A stretch of DNA of 64,000 nucleotides from contig DATNPL010000092.1 of NCBI GenBank assembly GCA_036703255.1, positions 95,896 through 159,895 on the forward strand, written 5' to 3'. This document shows, piece by piece, positions 19,201 to 27,027 of the stretch. The first letter of the stretch is position 1. Each line of letters begins with the position of its first letter. Under the pieces are notes generated by a model that made no database searches, was not told where the DNA came from, and worked only from the letters and a program-made list of their open reading frames with translations. The translations under genes and the position numbers were made by a program. Source of the DNA: Drouetiella sp036703255 (GTDB taxonomy: Bacteria > Cyanobacteriota > Cyanobacteriia > Elainellales > Elainellaceae).

Positions 19201-19640
19201 GCTATGGAGGTAACTTTGGCAGTGCCGGACTGGGGTAGCTCCAACCCCTGATCGAGGAGATGCCCTAATTGCGGTGAAGCCGATTGGCGGTCGGCAATTT
19301 TTTGAATCTGCCTGAGATGATGATCGAGCTGGTTGAGGTGAACTGAGGCTGTCCACTCGGGATGTCCTGCACCGGGCTGACTCCCATAGATCTGCACTCG
19401 GTAGATAGGTGAGTGAGCCGCTGACAGCAGCGTATTTAAATCTGTCTTTTGGAGGACAGGGATCAACCAAAGCAATACAGGGGTGCGATCGGGACAGGAT
19501 TGAGCCTGACAAAGCAGGTGCAGATTGTTACCGCGCAGCCGAAATTTGACCGAAAGCCCCCTTGGCTCGAAGGTTTTGACAATCCATCGACCTAAGGCAG
19601 AAGCGTGATTTGAGGAGTAGTTATCCACAGCGTTTGACAT
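16233..19640 (-). CDS. Large membrane-anchored protein: repeat modules plus C-terminal SGNH/DUF1574 domain
   Basis: A 1135-residue protein. The N-terminal ~530 residues seem to hold four related modules, each with an (L)HLLC or LWIACGA strand and closing in a pattern like VQIYGSQPGAGHPEW, VFQVAGEIQPDW or VRIYGRRSGQKLPLW. One membrane helix follows (~615-635, IWGMAGVLLMLNSNWLL), then a Pro/Ala/Ser linker (with ASAPP three times) and an SGNH-like domain (~804-1125). SGNH motifs visible: GSSRAL (809-814), FGINGATAQ (839-847) and DPSHLNRYG with Asp1105/His1108. This would place a hydrolase or O-acyl-transfer domain outside the membrane, perhaps acting on a surface polymer. DUF1574 proteins are widespread in cyanobacteria and uncharacterised. 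Confidence 0.72.
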   Translation of the reverse strand: MSNAVDNYSSNHASALGRWIVKTFEPRGLSVKFRLRGNNLHLLCQAQSCPDRTPVLLWLIPVLQKTDLNTLLSAAHSPIYRVQIYGSQPGAGHPEWTASVHLNQLDHHLRQIQKIADRQSASPQLGHLLDQGLELPQSGTAKVTSIASRTQLQAGTVPTDAVQKAANQAQSNQENSVLALSNRSLAQKGEEVAIASYLSETLSDLGVAVRVSAKTVPYLSPSTVQSSVVPLATTTKRLWIACGAAYSPDLSLVGEPITRRLRELEIQGYRDAVIVFQVAGEIQPDWKLRVDLTPPSEMLREWGRWGDVEALQRLLNQAGASEGLRITTASLKESTLHLFCAVDAQSAQPAAAPDLERSRQWISTLLESLAPQGIHAATLYGQRFNGQKLGSDLGTGTGTETPAWIDWLKLPASLHPALAESAMVLAHQGDWEAIAFLLHRLLNPDLDRYLTTGGIRLQLLPKQDLLHVMSEAPICPEQHRVGQTIAKFLRLLKLPSLAGVRIYGRRSGQKLPLWSFGVDFVSRHRLVPEAAPEFVATDNFVHELVTPADESALRPDLTPADIQSLWRRWQQRVIYSIEKTLVRSLLFTPTPETQVLATAAPSSGSQSPRTSVIWGMAGVLLMLNSNWLLSQVLQANADSPPPKPIATQPTPPAPVDTAPVLSSTLPTELSEQPSPTLQTPLPQKLSLQRSPEVEGVFNSEGFTQTESPTPAPVSPALPSVPAAPKPAASRLSAPPASAPPASAPPASASSAPSTLPYTPIAAETSQITAAILAAAPTLPSLNSHQLNEKLKLYYQYLEENGTPDVLVIGSSRALRGVDPIALKQSLAELGYADLKIFNFGINGATAQVADLLVRQLLTPDQLPRLILWADGARAFNSGNGDVTFNGIVASEGYQQMMAGQFPIPRLAAAQPQPPVKADGINLSLTNSYETLDRWFSDQLAQASGTYGSRDRLKRLFQVSFSRLLPAEMSSVQAIGEQSSSAASPLPQSPLVNPDGFLPLGMQFNPATYYQKYARVIGQYDSDYEGFRIAGRQETALRSLLQYTQSQEIPVVFVNLPLTEDYLDPIRRQHEQTFKDYMVKTSMSQPGLIFRDLGEIWTTKYGYFSDPSHLNRYGAYAVSQRMAQDPLIPWMGKAEK
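17401..17445. repeat. 15-bp minisatellite, three perfect copies, coding
   Basis: GATGCTGGAGGTGCC occurs three times in exact tandem inside the DUF1574 gene, encoding ASAPP repeats in its Pro-rich linker. The perfect copies suggest recent expansion. Confidence 0.9.
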
Positions 19641-19840
19641 TGGCGACCCTGGCGCTTCACTCGCTAAGGTTTTAGCATACTAATAGAGATATAGAGCGTC
19701 GAAGACGGTTATGTTAAGCGTTCTTTGAACAACGGGCGCTCAAACCTCACCGTTGCCGCTATTCTAACGAGCCTGCCAAAAGTCGTTCTCTAAATCCGTT
19801 TCCGCTTTTTCTGCACCTTCTTACATTCTCTACAGGCAAA

Positions 19841-20044
19841 TTGCTGAAATTCATGGCTGATTGCAAAGTTTCCACCCAAATTTTTCTGAGTTTAAGCACT
19901 GTGCCCCTGCTGCTCGTCGTGTTGGGGAGCAAAGCGCTGGCTCAAGCCCTGAATGAATGGGGGCAAGCCAGTGAAGAGATCTTCCGGGGCGATCGCCTTC
20001 CTGTGTTACATATCCCGACTCCCGTGGACGAAAGCCCCCGCTGA
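19841..20044 (+). CDS. Small secreted or membrane protein, unknown
   Basis: A 67-residue open frame divergent from the DUF1574 gene. It has a hydrophobic N-terminal segment (IFLSLSTVPLLLVVLGSKALAQAL) that looks like a signal peptide ending at ALAQA, then a short polar tail with EEIFRGDRLPVLHIPTP. The tail sequence looks conserved (I recall similar tails in small cyanobacterial proteins). An internal ATG at residue 5 is an alternative start. A palindrome begins 25 bases after the stop. Confidence 0.55.
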   Translation: MLKFMADCKVSTQIFLSLSTVPLLLVVLGSKALAQALNEWGQASEEIFRGDRLPVLHIPTPVDESPR

Positions 20045-20069
20045 GGTTCCCAACAAAATTAAAACCAAC

Positions 20070-20109
20070 TTTTTGAGAGCGTGCGGCTCTGCTACGCGCT
20101 CTCGAAAAA
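20070..20109. repeat. Imperfect palindrome after the small secreted protein gene
   Basis: TTTTTGAGAGCG pairs with CGCTCTCGAAAAA (one bulged base) around TGCGGCTCTGCTACG. It is a relaxed relative of the CTCCG-loop palindromes and could terminate the preceding gene. Confidence 0.55.
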
Positions 20110-20157
20110 TTTCTTGAAGCTATTGCTGTGAAGATTCTAAGGCTGGCGTTAGCTGGC

Positions 20158-22527
20158 TCAGTCAAATTTTTGGCGCGACTGCGACCATTGTCGAATTTGA
20201 TGGGTTTGCCCTTTTTGCACGATGAGGATAGGCACCCCGGACGGCGAGGTGACAATGGCTGCGATCGCTTGATCAGGCTGCGTAAGATCGCTGTAAAGCA
20301 CTGCGCCAGCGCTAGAAAAAATGAGGGTACGAGCCGATGTCAGCTCTGGATGCATCTCGGTTTCGACGGTAACAACAGACTCAGGCTGACCCTCACCCGT
20401 TAGCTCCATTCGATCGATCTGCCAGTTTTCGATCTGCGCCAAAGCCTCATCTTGCACTAAAGCCTCATTGGACAAAGGTTCATTAGCCAGACTCTTATCT
20501 GATAAAGCCTCATGCTCTGCGGGCTGAGCCATTGGCGGTCTTTGCATTACGTGCTGAAGCTGCTGTTCTAGAGCCTGAATCAAAGCGGTAGTCTGTTGTG
20601 GCTGCTGCTGGCTGAGGCTAGCCAGGGTCAGGCGATCGATCGGATTGAGCCAGGGCAAGGTAAGGGCGATCGGCGGGCGAGTGGGATGCTGTGAGAGGGG
20701 CGTTGCTGCTGCTAAGAGATGCAACCTGCCGCCGCTCCATCGCAGAGCCTTAAGGCTGGCCGTCGTCGATGCGCCTTCTGACCCAGCGACAATTTGCACC
20801 TGGGCATCCGGCGAGGTCTTTGCTGAGGTCAGTCCCAAGCGTTGCCACAGGGCTTTTACCGACAAATTTCTCAACTCTGGAGCATCGAAGGGCGATCGCC
20901 GCCACTGTTGTCCGTCCTGAAGCCCCAAGATCTCGATTTGATACCAGGCTTGGCGATCGGGCAACGTCCACGGACGCGGGCTATACCAATCGCCAGTCCG
21001 CACAGTGCTGAGGGGTGAAACAGCGCCAATCAGTTGAAGAGAGTTAGGCTGCGCGATCGATCGATCGCCAGAATTCTGAGGGGCAGCAGCTATGGGCAGC
21101 GGATCTAGGAGAGCCAAAATTTGTTGAATAGAAGGATCAGCGGGCGATCGCCCTTGCTGAGCCGCTTCAGATGCTGAGGCTGCTGAAGACAGCGGGTGTT
21201 GCCGTAGCCAAGCTATTGCGGCTGTGCGATCGCGCTGGCTGGCGACAGTCAAAGCGCCCCATTGCCGCACCAGAGGCTGATTGGGATCGGCGCGGAGGGC
21301 AGCCTCTACTCGCCGTTGCAGCGACTCGGCATTGGCAGCCAAAAGGCTTTTAATGTCATATCCACTGCTCCGAGCTGAGCGCAAAGCCTCCAGAGCTTTT
21401 GCCCAACGCCCATCAATGGCTAAGGCCGCGATCGCTTGTGTTGGACTGGCCCAGTTGCGATCAGCTTGGGCTTGGGTCACATGGGCATGAAGGGTGATGA
21501 AATCGATCTGAGCTTGGACGGTGGCAGATTTGAGATCGGGCGGTGTTGTCTGCTCGGTCAATAGCTTGAGCGCCAGCGACCATAAGCCGCTCCGAGCCAG
21601 CAGTAGCCCTTTGACATAGCGCGGTTGCTCAGAAACGGATTCCATCAGGGCAATGGCTTCTAGCCGTAGGGGTTCACCCGGCAGGCGAGGCAGGTTCACT
21701 TGATAAACCTGAAACTGAGGCTCTAGGCCGACAGACTGATTGATAACCAGCTCCGGAACCACTGAACCTGTAACCTGCTGCCAAAGCGGCAGTTGCCCCG
21801 CTGGGCTAGTCCAAGACAGTAGAGTCTGAAGGCGATCGCGCCGAGGATCGTAGCGTACCAACTGCCCATACTTGACTTCGGCGCTGCCCCGTTGCCAATC
21901 GCCGCTGAGGTGCAGCCAGATCGCCGTATCAGGAGACGTGCCTTCAACTAGGGCTATCTGAGTCAGGGGTAGCTTGCGGCTAGAGCCGGGGTTTGCCACG
22001 AGTTTGAGCGGGGCGATCGCCATTAGCTCCTCTAATCCCGTTACCTTAAGCTGATCAACTCGTTCAAATTTTGTTTGGCCTAATTCAGCCTTTTGAGGGC
22101 GGTAGGCGCGCAGCTCTACAATCTGATGGCAGGCCGAATTTGCCGATGCTTTGTCTCGACAGCGCGATTGGGGAGCCAGGATAGGCAGCAAGATATCCTG
22201 TGAGCTGCTGGATTCGGAGCTGATGGCGATCGGCTCTCCCAGAGCCAGCCCGCTCTGAGTCGCCTCTGCGGCAATTTCAGTCCAGGTCTGAGTTGTGCTG
22301 CCCGCCAAGGCAAATCGCCCCCACTCAGGCAGCATGTCGTTGAGCCAGCTCACCGATCCAGGATTGACAATCAGCCTCACAGCCAGCCAACTCCCCCAGC
22401 CCAAAAGCCCGATCGCCCCAATGCCCATAATTGCCAGCAGCGCGCTGCCGCGCCGCCGAGGCTGAAGCTCATCGACCCAAATGCTGACCTTAACCGGGGT
22501 GCCTCTGATGCGGCTCTTAGGCTTCAT
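20158..22527 (-). CDS. Large membrane-anchored protein of unknown function
   Basis: A 789-residue protein with a basic N-terminus (MKPKSRIRGTP, then QPRRRGS), one membrane helix (~29-52, ALLAIMGIGAIGLLGWGSWLAV) and a long predicted extracytoplasmic part. The outer region has several beta-rich blocks, an alpha-helical middle (~290-440, with repeated A-L-x-x-L-R-S patterns as in helical-repeat proteins), a Gln-rich low-complexity stretch (QQQPQQT) and repeats of LSDKSLANEPLSNEAL near 690. I do not recognise a family. Its start overlaps the end of the upstream GT4 gene by 11 bases, so the two are probably co-transcribed and may share a role in envelope or surface polymer biology. Confidence 0.7.
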   Translation of the reverse strand: MKPKSRIRGTPVKVSIWVDELQPRRRGSALLAIMGIGAIGLLGWGSWLAVRLIVNPGSVSWLNDMLPEWGRFALAGSTTQTWTEIAAEATQSGLALGEPIAISSESSSSQDILLPILAPQSRCRDKASANSACHQIVELRAYRPQKAELGQTKFERVDQLKVTGLEELMAIAPLKLVANPGSSRKLPLTQIALVEGTSPDTAIWLHLSGDWQRGSAEVKYGQLVRYDPRRDRLQTLLSWTSPAGQLPLWQQVTGSVVPELVINQSVGLEPQFQVYQVNLPRLPGEPLRLEAIALMESVSEQPRYVKGLLLARSGLWSLALKLLTEQTTPPDLKSATVQAQIDFITLHAHVTQAQADRNWASPTQAIAALAIDGRWAKALEALRSARSSGYDIKSLLAANAESLQRRVEAALRADPNQPLVRQWGALTVASQRDRTAAIAWLRQHPLSSAASASEAAQQGRSPADPSIQQILALLDPLPIAAAPQNSGDRSIAQPNSLQLIGAVSPLSTVRTGDWYSPRPWTLPDRQAWYQIEILGLQDGQQWRRSPFDAPELRNLSVKALWQRLGLTSAKTSPDAQVQIVAGSEGASTTASLKALRWSGGRLHLLAAATPLSQHPTRPPIALTLPWLNPIDRLTLASLSQQQPQQTTALIQALEQQLQHVMQRPPMAQPAEHEALSDKSLANEPLSNEALVQDEALAQIENWQIDRMELTGEGQPESVVTVETEMHPELTSARTLIFSSAGAVLYSDLTQPDQAIAAIVTSPSGVPILIVQKGQTHQIRQWSQSRQKFD

Positions 22528-23740
22528 AGGGTTTACTGTTGCGAATCACCGCTTCATAGTGCTGTCCGGCTTGCGCCCAGGTGTAGTCCTGTTCAATTAG
22601 CGATCGCCCCGCTCGGGAAAGTTGGTTACGCAGCGCCGCATCTTCAAACAACCGCGAAATAGCACTGACATACTCTTCAACCTGATTTGCCCGCAGGGCA
22701 CGCAAGGGCGCATCTACCGCCAGTCCCTCTAGACCGCGATCGCTGCCCACCACAGGAATTCCGGCTGCCATTGCTTCCAGAGTCTTGTTTTTGATGCCAA
22801 ATCCGGTGCGCATGGGCACGACGCAAACGGTTGCCCGATGCAAGGGTTCCACCATTGACGGCACCTGACCTGCAACGGTAATCCCCGGACGATCGCCTAA
22901 CGCTAAGACCGCAGCCACCGGACGAGCGCCAACAAGCGCCAGCTCAGCATCAGGATACTTTTGCTGAACGAGAGGAAAGACCTCTAGGCTCAAAAACTGG
23001 GCGGCGTCAATGTTGGGGCGATTGTCCATTGCTCCAATAAACACCAAGCGTTGCCCGCCCGGATCAGAGGTGCGACAGGGAAACTGCTCTAAATCCACGC
23101 CGTTAGGAATCACAGTAATGGCTGCATGCGGATGGAAAACCTGCATCTGCTGCCGATCGTCAGCCGTCGTCACCACAATGCTAGAGAATTTACGGCAATA
23201 TTTTTGCTCATAGCGATAGAGGAGCGGCAGATTCAGGCGATCGCGCCCCACCTGCTCTGATGTCCCGGTTTCTAGCTGATTTTTGCAGGTGCCATAGACA
23301 GAGCTATGAATGTTGACCACCGTAGGCAGCCGCGATTTCCACTGCGATCGCACGTAAATTTCGTTAACGCTATGTTCACAGGTGATGGCATCAAATCGAT
23401 TGGCCGCTATCGCCTGCTCTATCCAGCTTTGCGCCTCAGGCACATAGTTGGCTAACACGCTAGGAGGCGTACCGCCGATGAGAAAATTGCCAAATCGCTC
23501 CAGCTTACCGCCCCAGCCGCTCGATTGGTTGAGGGCAGGCGGACGGGAGAATATTGCAAGTTCTGACACCTGCTCTCGCAAAGCCGCAACCTCTTCCTCT
23601 GACACATCAGGCGATCGCAGCGTTAGTAGCGTAACGGCATGGTGCTGCTGCAAATGCTTTAGCAGATTAAACGTCCTTACCTGCGTGCCTCCCCGCGTGG
23701 GCGGGTAGGGAAAGGTGGCAGAGATCATCAAAATATTCAT
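22517..23740 (-). CDS. Glycosyltransferase family 4
   Basis: A 407-residue GT-B-fold enzyme. The N-terminus MNILMISATFPYPPTRGGTQ includes the Gly-rich acceptor loop. The C-terminal domain has LVFIGAMDNRPNIDAAQFL and the donor-site E-x7-E region in GFGIKNKTLEAMAAGIPVV (Glu in KTLEAMA), then GLEGL. It probably uses a nucleotide sugar to extend an envelope polysaccharide. It is translationally coupled (11-base overlap) to the 789-residue membrane protein. Confidence 0.85.
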   Translation of the reverse strand: MNILMISATFPYPPTRGGTQVRTFNLLKHLQQHHAVTLLTLRSPDVSEEEVAALREQVSELAIFSRPPALNQSSGWGGKLERFGNFLIGGTPPSVLANYVPEAQSWIEQAIAANRFDAITCEHSVNEIYVRSQWKSRLPTVVNIHSSVYGTCKNQLETGTSEQVGRDRLNLPLLYRYEQKYCRKFSSIVVTTADDRQQMQVFHPHAAITVIPNGVDLEQFPCRTSDPGGQRLVFIGAMDNRPNIDAAQFLSLEVFPLVQQKYPDAELALVGARPVAAVLALGDRPGITVAGQVPSMVEPLHRATVCVVPMRTGFGIKNKTLEAMAAGIPVVGSDRGLEGLAVDAPLRALRANQVEEYVSAISRLFEDAALRNQLSRAGRSLIEQDYTWAQAGQHYEAVIRNSKPYEA

Positions 23741-23962
23741 TCTCAGGCTTCCCTAGCCACTAATCCTGGCGCGGTCTGTATCATTTCGGTGCCCTCACAA
23801 AGTGTACTCTGCCTATTCTGATTTAGGATTCCCAACGCCAATCGCCAAAAATCGCCACAGGAAGTTTATGAGCCGATCGCCCGATCATCCCCGATTCAAA
23901 AGTTCTCGCTTTTGCCCCAATTCTTTGCTCCCAATTCATCGAGTTTGACTTTACGCTGATCA

Positions 23963-24049
23963 AGGTATAGCCACTTTATTTAGGATGTTTTGGGTGGCGC
24001 GCTCCGCGCGCCACCCAAAACATCTATCACGCTGTCTACCGCTATACCT
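23963..24049. repeat. Nested palindrome with CTCCG loop
   Basis: An inner perfect inverted repeat (23984-24024: arms GATGTTTTGGGTGGCGCG and its complement, loop CTCCG) sits inside an outer inverted pair AGGTATAGC (23963-23971) and GCTATACCT (24041-24049). It occupies the divergent spacer between the GT4 gene and the histone-deacetylase-like gene, so it is not a simple terminator. Confidence 0.8.
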
Positions 24050-24082
24050 GGCACTGCTTAATCCGGCTTCCCGAAGACGTTA

Positions 24083-24997
24083 ATGGATCTCCCTTTTATC
24101 TATCATTCCGATTACGTCGTACCGCTGCCTAACGAACATCGGTTTCCGATGCGAAAGTTTAGTCTGCTCCATGAGATGCTGCTGGTCGATGGAGTCGCCG
24201 AGGCGTCGCAATTTCATGCCCCCGATCGCCCCCCGACCGAGTGGCTTGAGCTAGTTCACACGCCTGACTATGTGCAGGCTTACTGCACAGGCACCTTAGA
24301 CGCCAAAGCCCAGCGCCGGATTGGGCTGCCCTGGAGTGCGGCCTTGGTTAATCGCACCTGTGTAGCGGTCGGGGGCACCGTCCTGACGGCAAAGCTGGCG
24401 CTAGAGTGCGGTTTGGCCTGCAATACCGCAGGAGGCACCCATCACGCTTTTCCCAGCTATGGCTCTGGCTTTTGTATCTTTAACGATTTGGCGATCGCGG
24501 CTCGCGTTATCCAACGGCTCGGCCTAGCGAAAAAAATCCTGATTGTCGATCTAGATGTGCATCAAGGTGATGGCACCGCCCTCATCTTTCAGGACGATGC
24601 CAGCGTCTTCACGTTTTCGATGCATTGCGAGGTCAACTTTCCGGGCACCAAGCAGACGAGCGATCGCGATGTGCCACTGCCCGAAGGTATGGAAGATGAG
24701 GCATACCTGCAAACGCTAGCAGCGCATCTGCCAGATCTGCTGGATCAGATCAAACCTGATTTAGTGCTCTACGATGCCGGGGTGGATGTGCATTTGGGCG
24801 ATCGTCTAGGTAAATTGGCCTTGAGCGATCGGGGGGTATTTTGCCGTGAAATGCAGGTATTGGAAACCTGCGTGGGGCAGGGCTATCCTGTTGCCTGCGT
24901 GATTGGCGGCGGCTATGCCACAGACATCAAGGCGTTGGTGTATCGCCATTCGCTGCTGCATCGTGCCGCCAGCCAGGTATACCCGCGCATTGCGTAA
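24083..24997 (+). CDS. Histone deacetylase family protein (zinc-dependent deacetylase)
   Basis: A 304-residue member of the HDAC/AcuC/acetylpolyamine amidohydrolase superfamily, of the short class IV-like type common in cyanobacteria. Visible active-site features: the His pair in AGGTHHAFP (His120-His121), zinc ligands Asp158 and His160 in VDLDVHQGDGT and Asp235 in YDAGVDVHLGD, and the late GGGY. It removes acetyl groups from lysine or polyamine-like substrates; the substrate here is unknown. It is a single gene flanked by two CTCCG-loop palindromes, one on each side. Confidence 0.9.
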   Translation: MDLPFIYHSDYVVPLPNEHRFPMRKFSLLHEMLLVDGVAEASQFHAPDRPPTEWLELVHTPDYVQAYCTGTLDAKAQRRIGLPWSAALVNRTCVAVGGTVLTAKLALECGLACNTAGGTHHAFPSYGSGFCIFNDLAIAARVIQRLGLAKKILIVDLDVHQGDGTALIFQDDASVFTFSMHCEVNFPGTKQTSDRDVPLPEGMEDEAYLQTLAAHLPDLLDQIKPDLVLYDAGVDVHLGDRLGKLALSDRGVFCREMQVLETCVGQGYPVACVIGGGYATDIKALVYRHSLLHRAASQVYPRIA

Positions 24998-25000
24998 TTT

Positions 25001-25089
25001 GGTAGGGCTTCAAATGTGTTGTTGATTTTTTTGAAAGGGTCGCTCCGCGACCCTTTCAAAAAAATCAACAACATGTCTAGAACATCACC
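25001..25089. repeat. 89-bp palindromic repeat, copy 2
   Basis: Nearly identical to 11045-11133, including the sequences outside the stem. The stem arms are 25018-25042 and 25048-25072 with loop CTCCG. Relative to copy 1, one stem position has changed from G-C to T-A on both arms together (GGGGCG/CGCCCC versus GGGTCG/CGACCC), so pairing is kept. It begins three bases after the deacetylase stop, between convergent genes. Confidence 0.87.
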
Positions 25090-25124
25090 CGTAATTTTTA
25101 GGACTAAATCTATTCCTCTCTCGA

Positions 25125-26285
25125 TTAGGCAATGCCCCGTTTGATGGCAGTCGGCAGCAGATTGTCTAAGTAAGATGGCTCAGAAAAGCTCTTAGAGGCG
25201 AAGGGGTCTCGGCTATCAGGGTTTGCGCCTAGGTGATGGCGATTGGCCTGGAAGGCGTTGATCAGCGACTGGGCATAGGGCTGAAAGAGATCTTTTTGGG
25301 CGCTATTCATCCGCTTCAGCATTTCTTCAGTCAAGACCAAGTTCCACTGCTCGATCAGTTCCCACTTCACTTCGACCCGAGGCAACACCATCACACACAA
25401 ATCAACCAACTCTTTCTCAATTGGCGTGTAGTCCTCTTGCAAGACGCACAGCCAGAGATAGGCTTGAAACATATTCAAGTCTCGCAGGCAAGAATGGGTG
25501 ATATCGGCATTGGTCAGCTTGCCTCGACGACTCCAGTGGTTGGGAAACATTTCAGCAAGACGCTTGAAGGAGATTTCTGCAATCTCTTGCGCCATCGGCA
25601 GCACTTGCTCAACCAAAATAAAGGAGGGAGAACACAAGTCATGTCTGGCTGCCGCCGCACACATCCGCTCCCAAGGCAGGGCAATTTGCTCCTCCACAAA
25701 CTTAAAGTAGGGAGCCGCGATCACGCGCTCTGCTGGGCTGAGCTTGCGTAAAATTAAGTCGTTGGTGAAGTAGAGCTGGGTTGTAATGCCGCCGATCGCC
25801 CGCCAATCTTTAGCGATGACATACTGGCTTTGAAACAGCATTAACGTTGGCTCCAAAAGAGTCGCCAGACTTGTGACGTCAGGAATCATGTTGGGCATCC
25901 AATTAACCTGAGGCGATCGCCCCGAATTTAAGTCGCCCTCTGGCTCGGCGGCATTCTGGTAAATCTCTAGGAGCTGAGCGTAAATCCCAACAGCGTATTG
26001 AGAGAGCTGTTTGGCTTCCGAGAAGTCCACAATGCTAGGGTCAAGCTCGTACAGCCCTCTAGAGCGAACGCTAGCAAATTGACAGCTAATGTTGAGGGCG
26101 CGGTCATCAAGTTTATCGAGCGTTTCAGCTCTCCCTTCTGAGGAAGCAATTTGCTTGCAGATTTTGAACGCAGACAAATCGCCATTACGAGTCAAAGCAG
26201 CCAGATCGGGCACATAGCGCTGTGTCCAAATCTTAATGAGGCGATCGACGGTAGGCGTTTTTGTAAGTTGAGCGCTGACTAGCAT
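25125..26285 (-). CDS. Cyanobacterial protein of unknown function
   Basis: A 386-residue soluble, largely alpha-helical protein. It has no signal peptide or membrane segment. Notable stretches are LSQYAVGIYAQLLEIYQ, FYTND-like LYFTNDLILRKLSPAERV, PYFKFVEEQIALPWERMCAAAARHD and LNMFQAYLWLCVLQED, the last pair with helical-bundle character. I do not recognise a domain. A 740-base leader region precedes it. It converges on the deacetylase gene. Confidence 0.7.
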   Translation of the reverse strand: MLVSAQLTKTPTVDRLIKIWTQRYVPDLAALTRNGDLSAFKICKQIASSEGRAETLDKLDDRALNISCQFASVRSRGLYELDPSIVDFSEAKQLSQYAVGIYAQLLEIYQNAAEPEGDLNSGRSPQVNWMPNMIPDVTSLATLLEPTLMLFQSQYVIAKDWRAIGGITTQLYFTNDLILRKLSPAERVIAAPYFKFVEEQIALPWERMCAAAARHDLCSPSFILVEQVLPMAQEIAEISFKRLAEMFPNHWSRRGKLTNADITHSCLRDLNMFQAYLWLCVLQEDYTPIEKELVDLCVMVLPRVEVKWELIEQWNLVLTEEMLKRMNSAQKDLFQPYAQSLINAFQANRHHLGANPDSRDPFASKSFSEPSYLDNLLPTAIKRGIA

Positions 26286-27027
26286 GAGGTCTAACTACTC
26301 CAGAGAATGATATTGAATGAATTTTGGCAATATGCTTTCCCTGTCAATCCTGATCAAACCCAAAACGAGCGAACTTAACAAACAAGCTTATAGTGCTTAC
26401 CTGAGATGCTTAAATCTGAGATGCTTAAACTGGGTTGCTCAATCCAGTCTGTTCAAGCTGGGAATACTTAAGATTAGACTCGTCAATCAATAAACCTGTG
26501 AAGATTTCTTCAAAAAAATCTCTGGTTTGATTGATTTTGAAATCCTAAACTATGATTTAGATGAATAGTATTTAGATAACTCTATGGATGTTTCAAGAAG
26601 GTAGAAGTTAGGAAAATGTTGAAACTTTCCAGCCAAAAGCAGTTCGGAAGCCTGACTATCTCCAATGCTTAAAGCAATTAGCCGCAAGCATTCCAGCCAT
26701 TTATCTCTCAGCAACTCCCTGAAATCTCTATAGAGCCTTCAGATCGATAGCGTTTGAGCTAGTAACGACGCTAGAACACATGTTGGCAATTGTAATACGA
26801 CCCCGTTATATCAAACACAAATTAGGCTACGGATAGGGAATTCTCTAACTTAACTTTAAGAGCAGATTTCTAATAAGAACTTTTGATTAACCTGGATTGA
26901 TTAAACAGTTTTGTCGGCTCATCAAAGATACAATGCTCAGCCTTTTAGATGAATTTCAGGTAAGGGCGATCGCGCCTCATTTCAAGACATTTCTAGCCTC
27001 AATAGCTGAGAATTGCCGAGAAAAGTA
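26286..27027. other. Intergenic region, no convincing gene
   Basis: About 740 AT-rich bases between two minus-strand genes, presumably the 5' region of the 386-residue protein gene. A 15-bp direct repeat (CTGAGATGCTTAAAT / CTGAGATGCTTAAAC) lies at 26402-26431. An 81-codon plus-strand frame (26897-27142) runs into the GT4 gene and is not supported. Confidence 0.45.
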
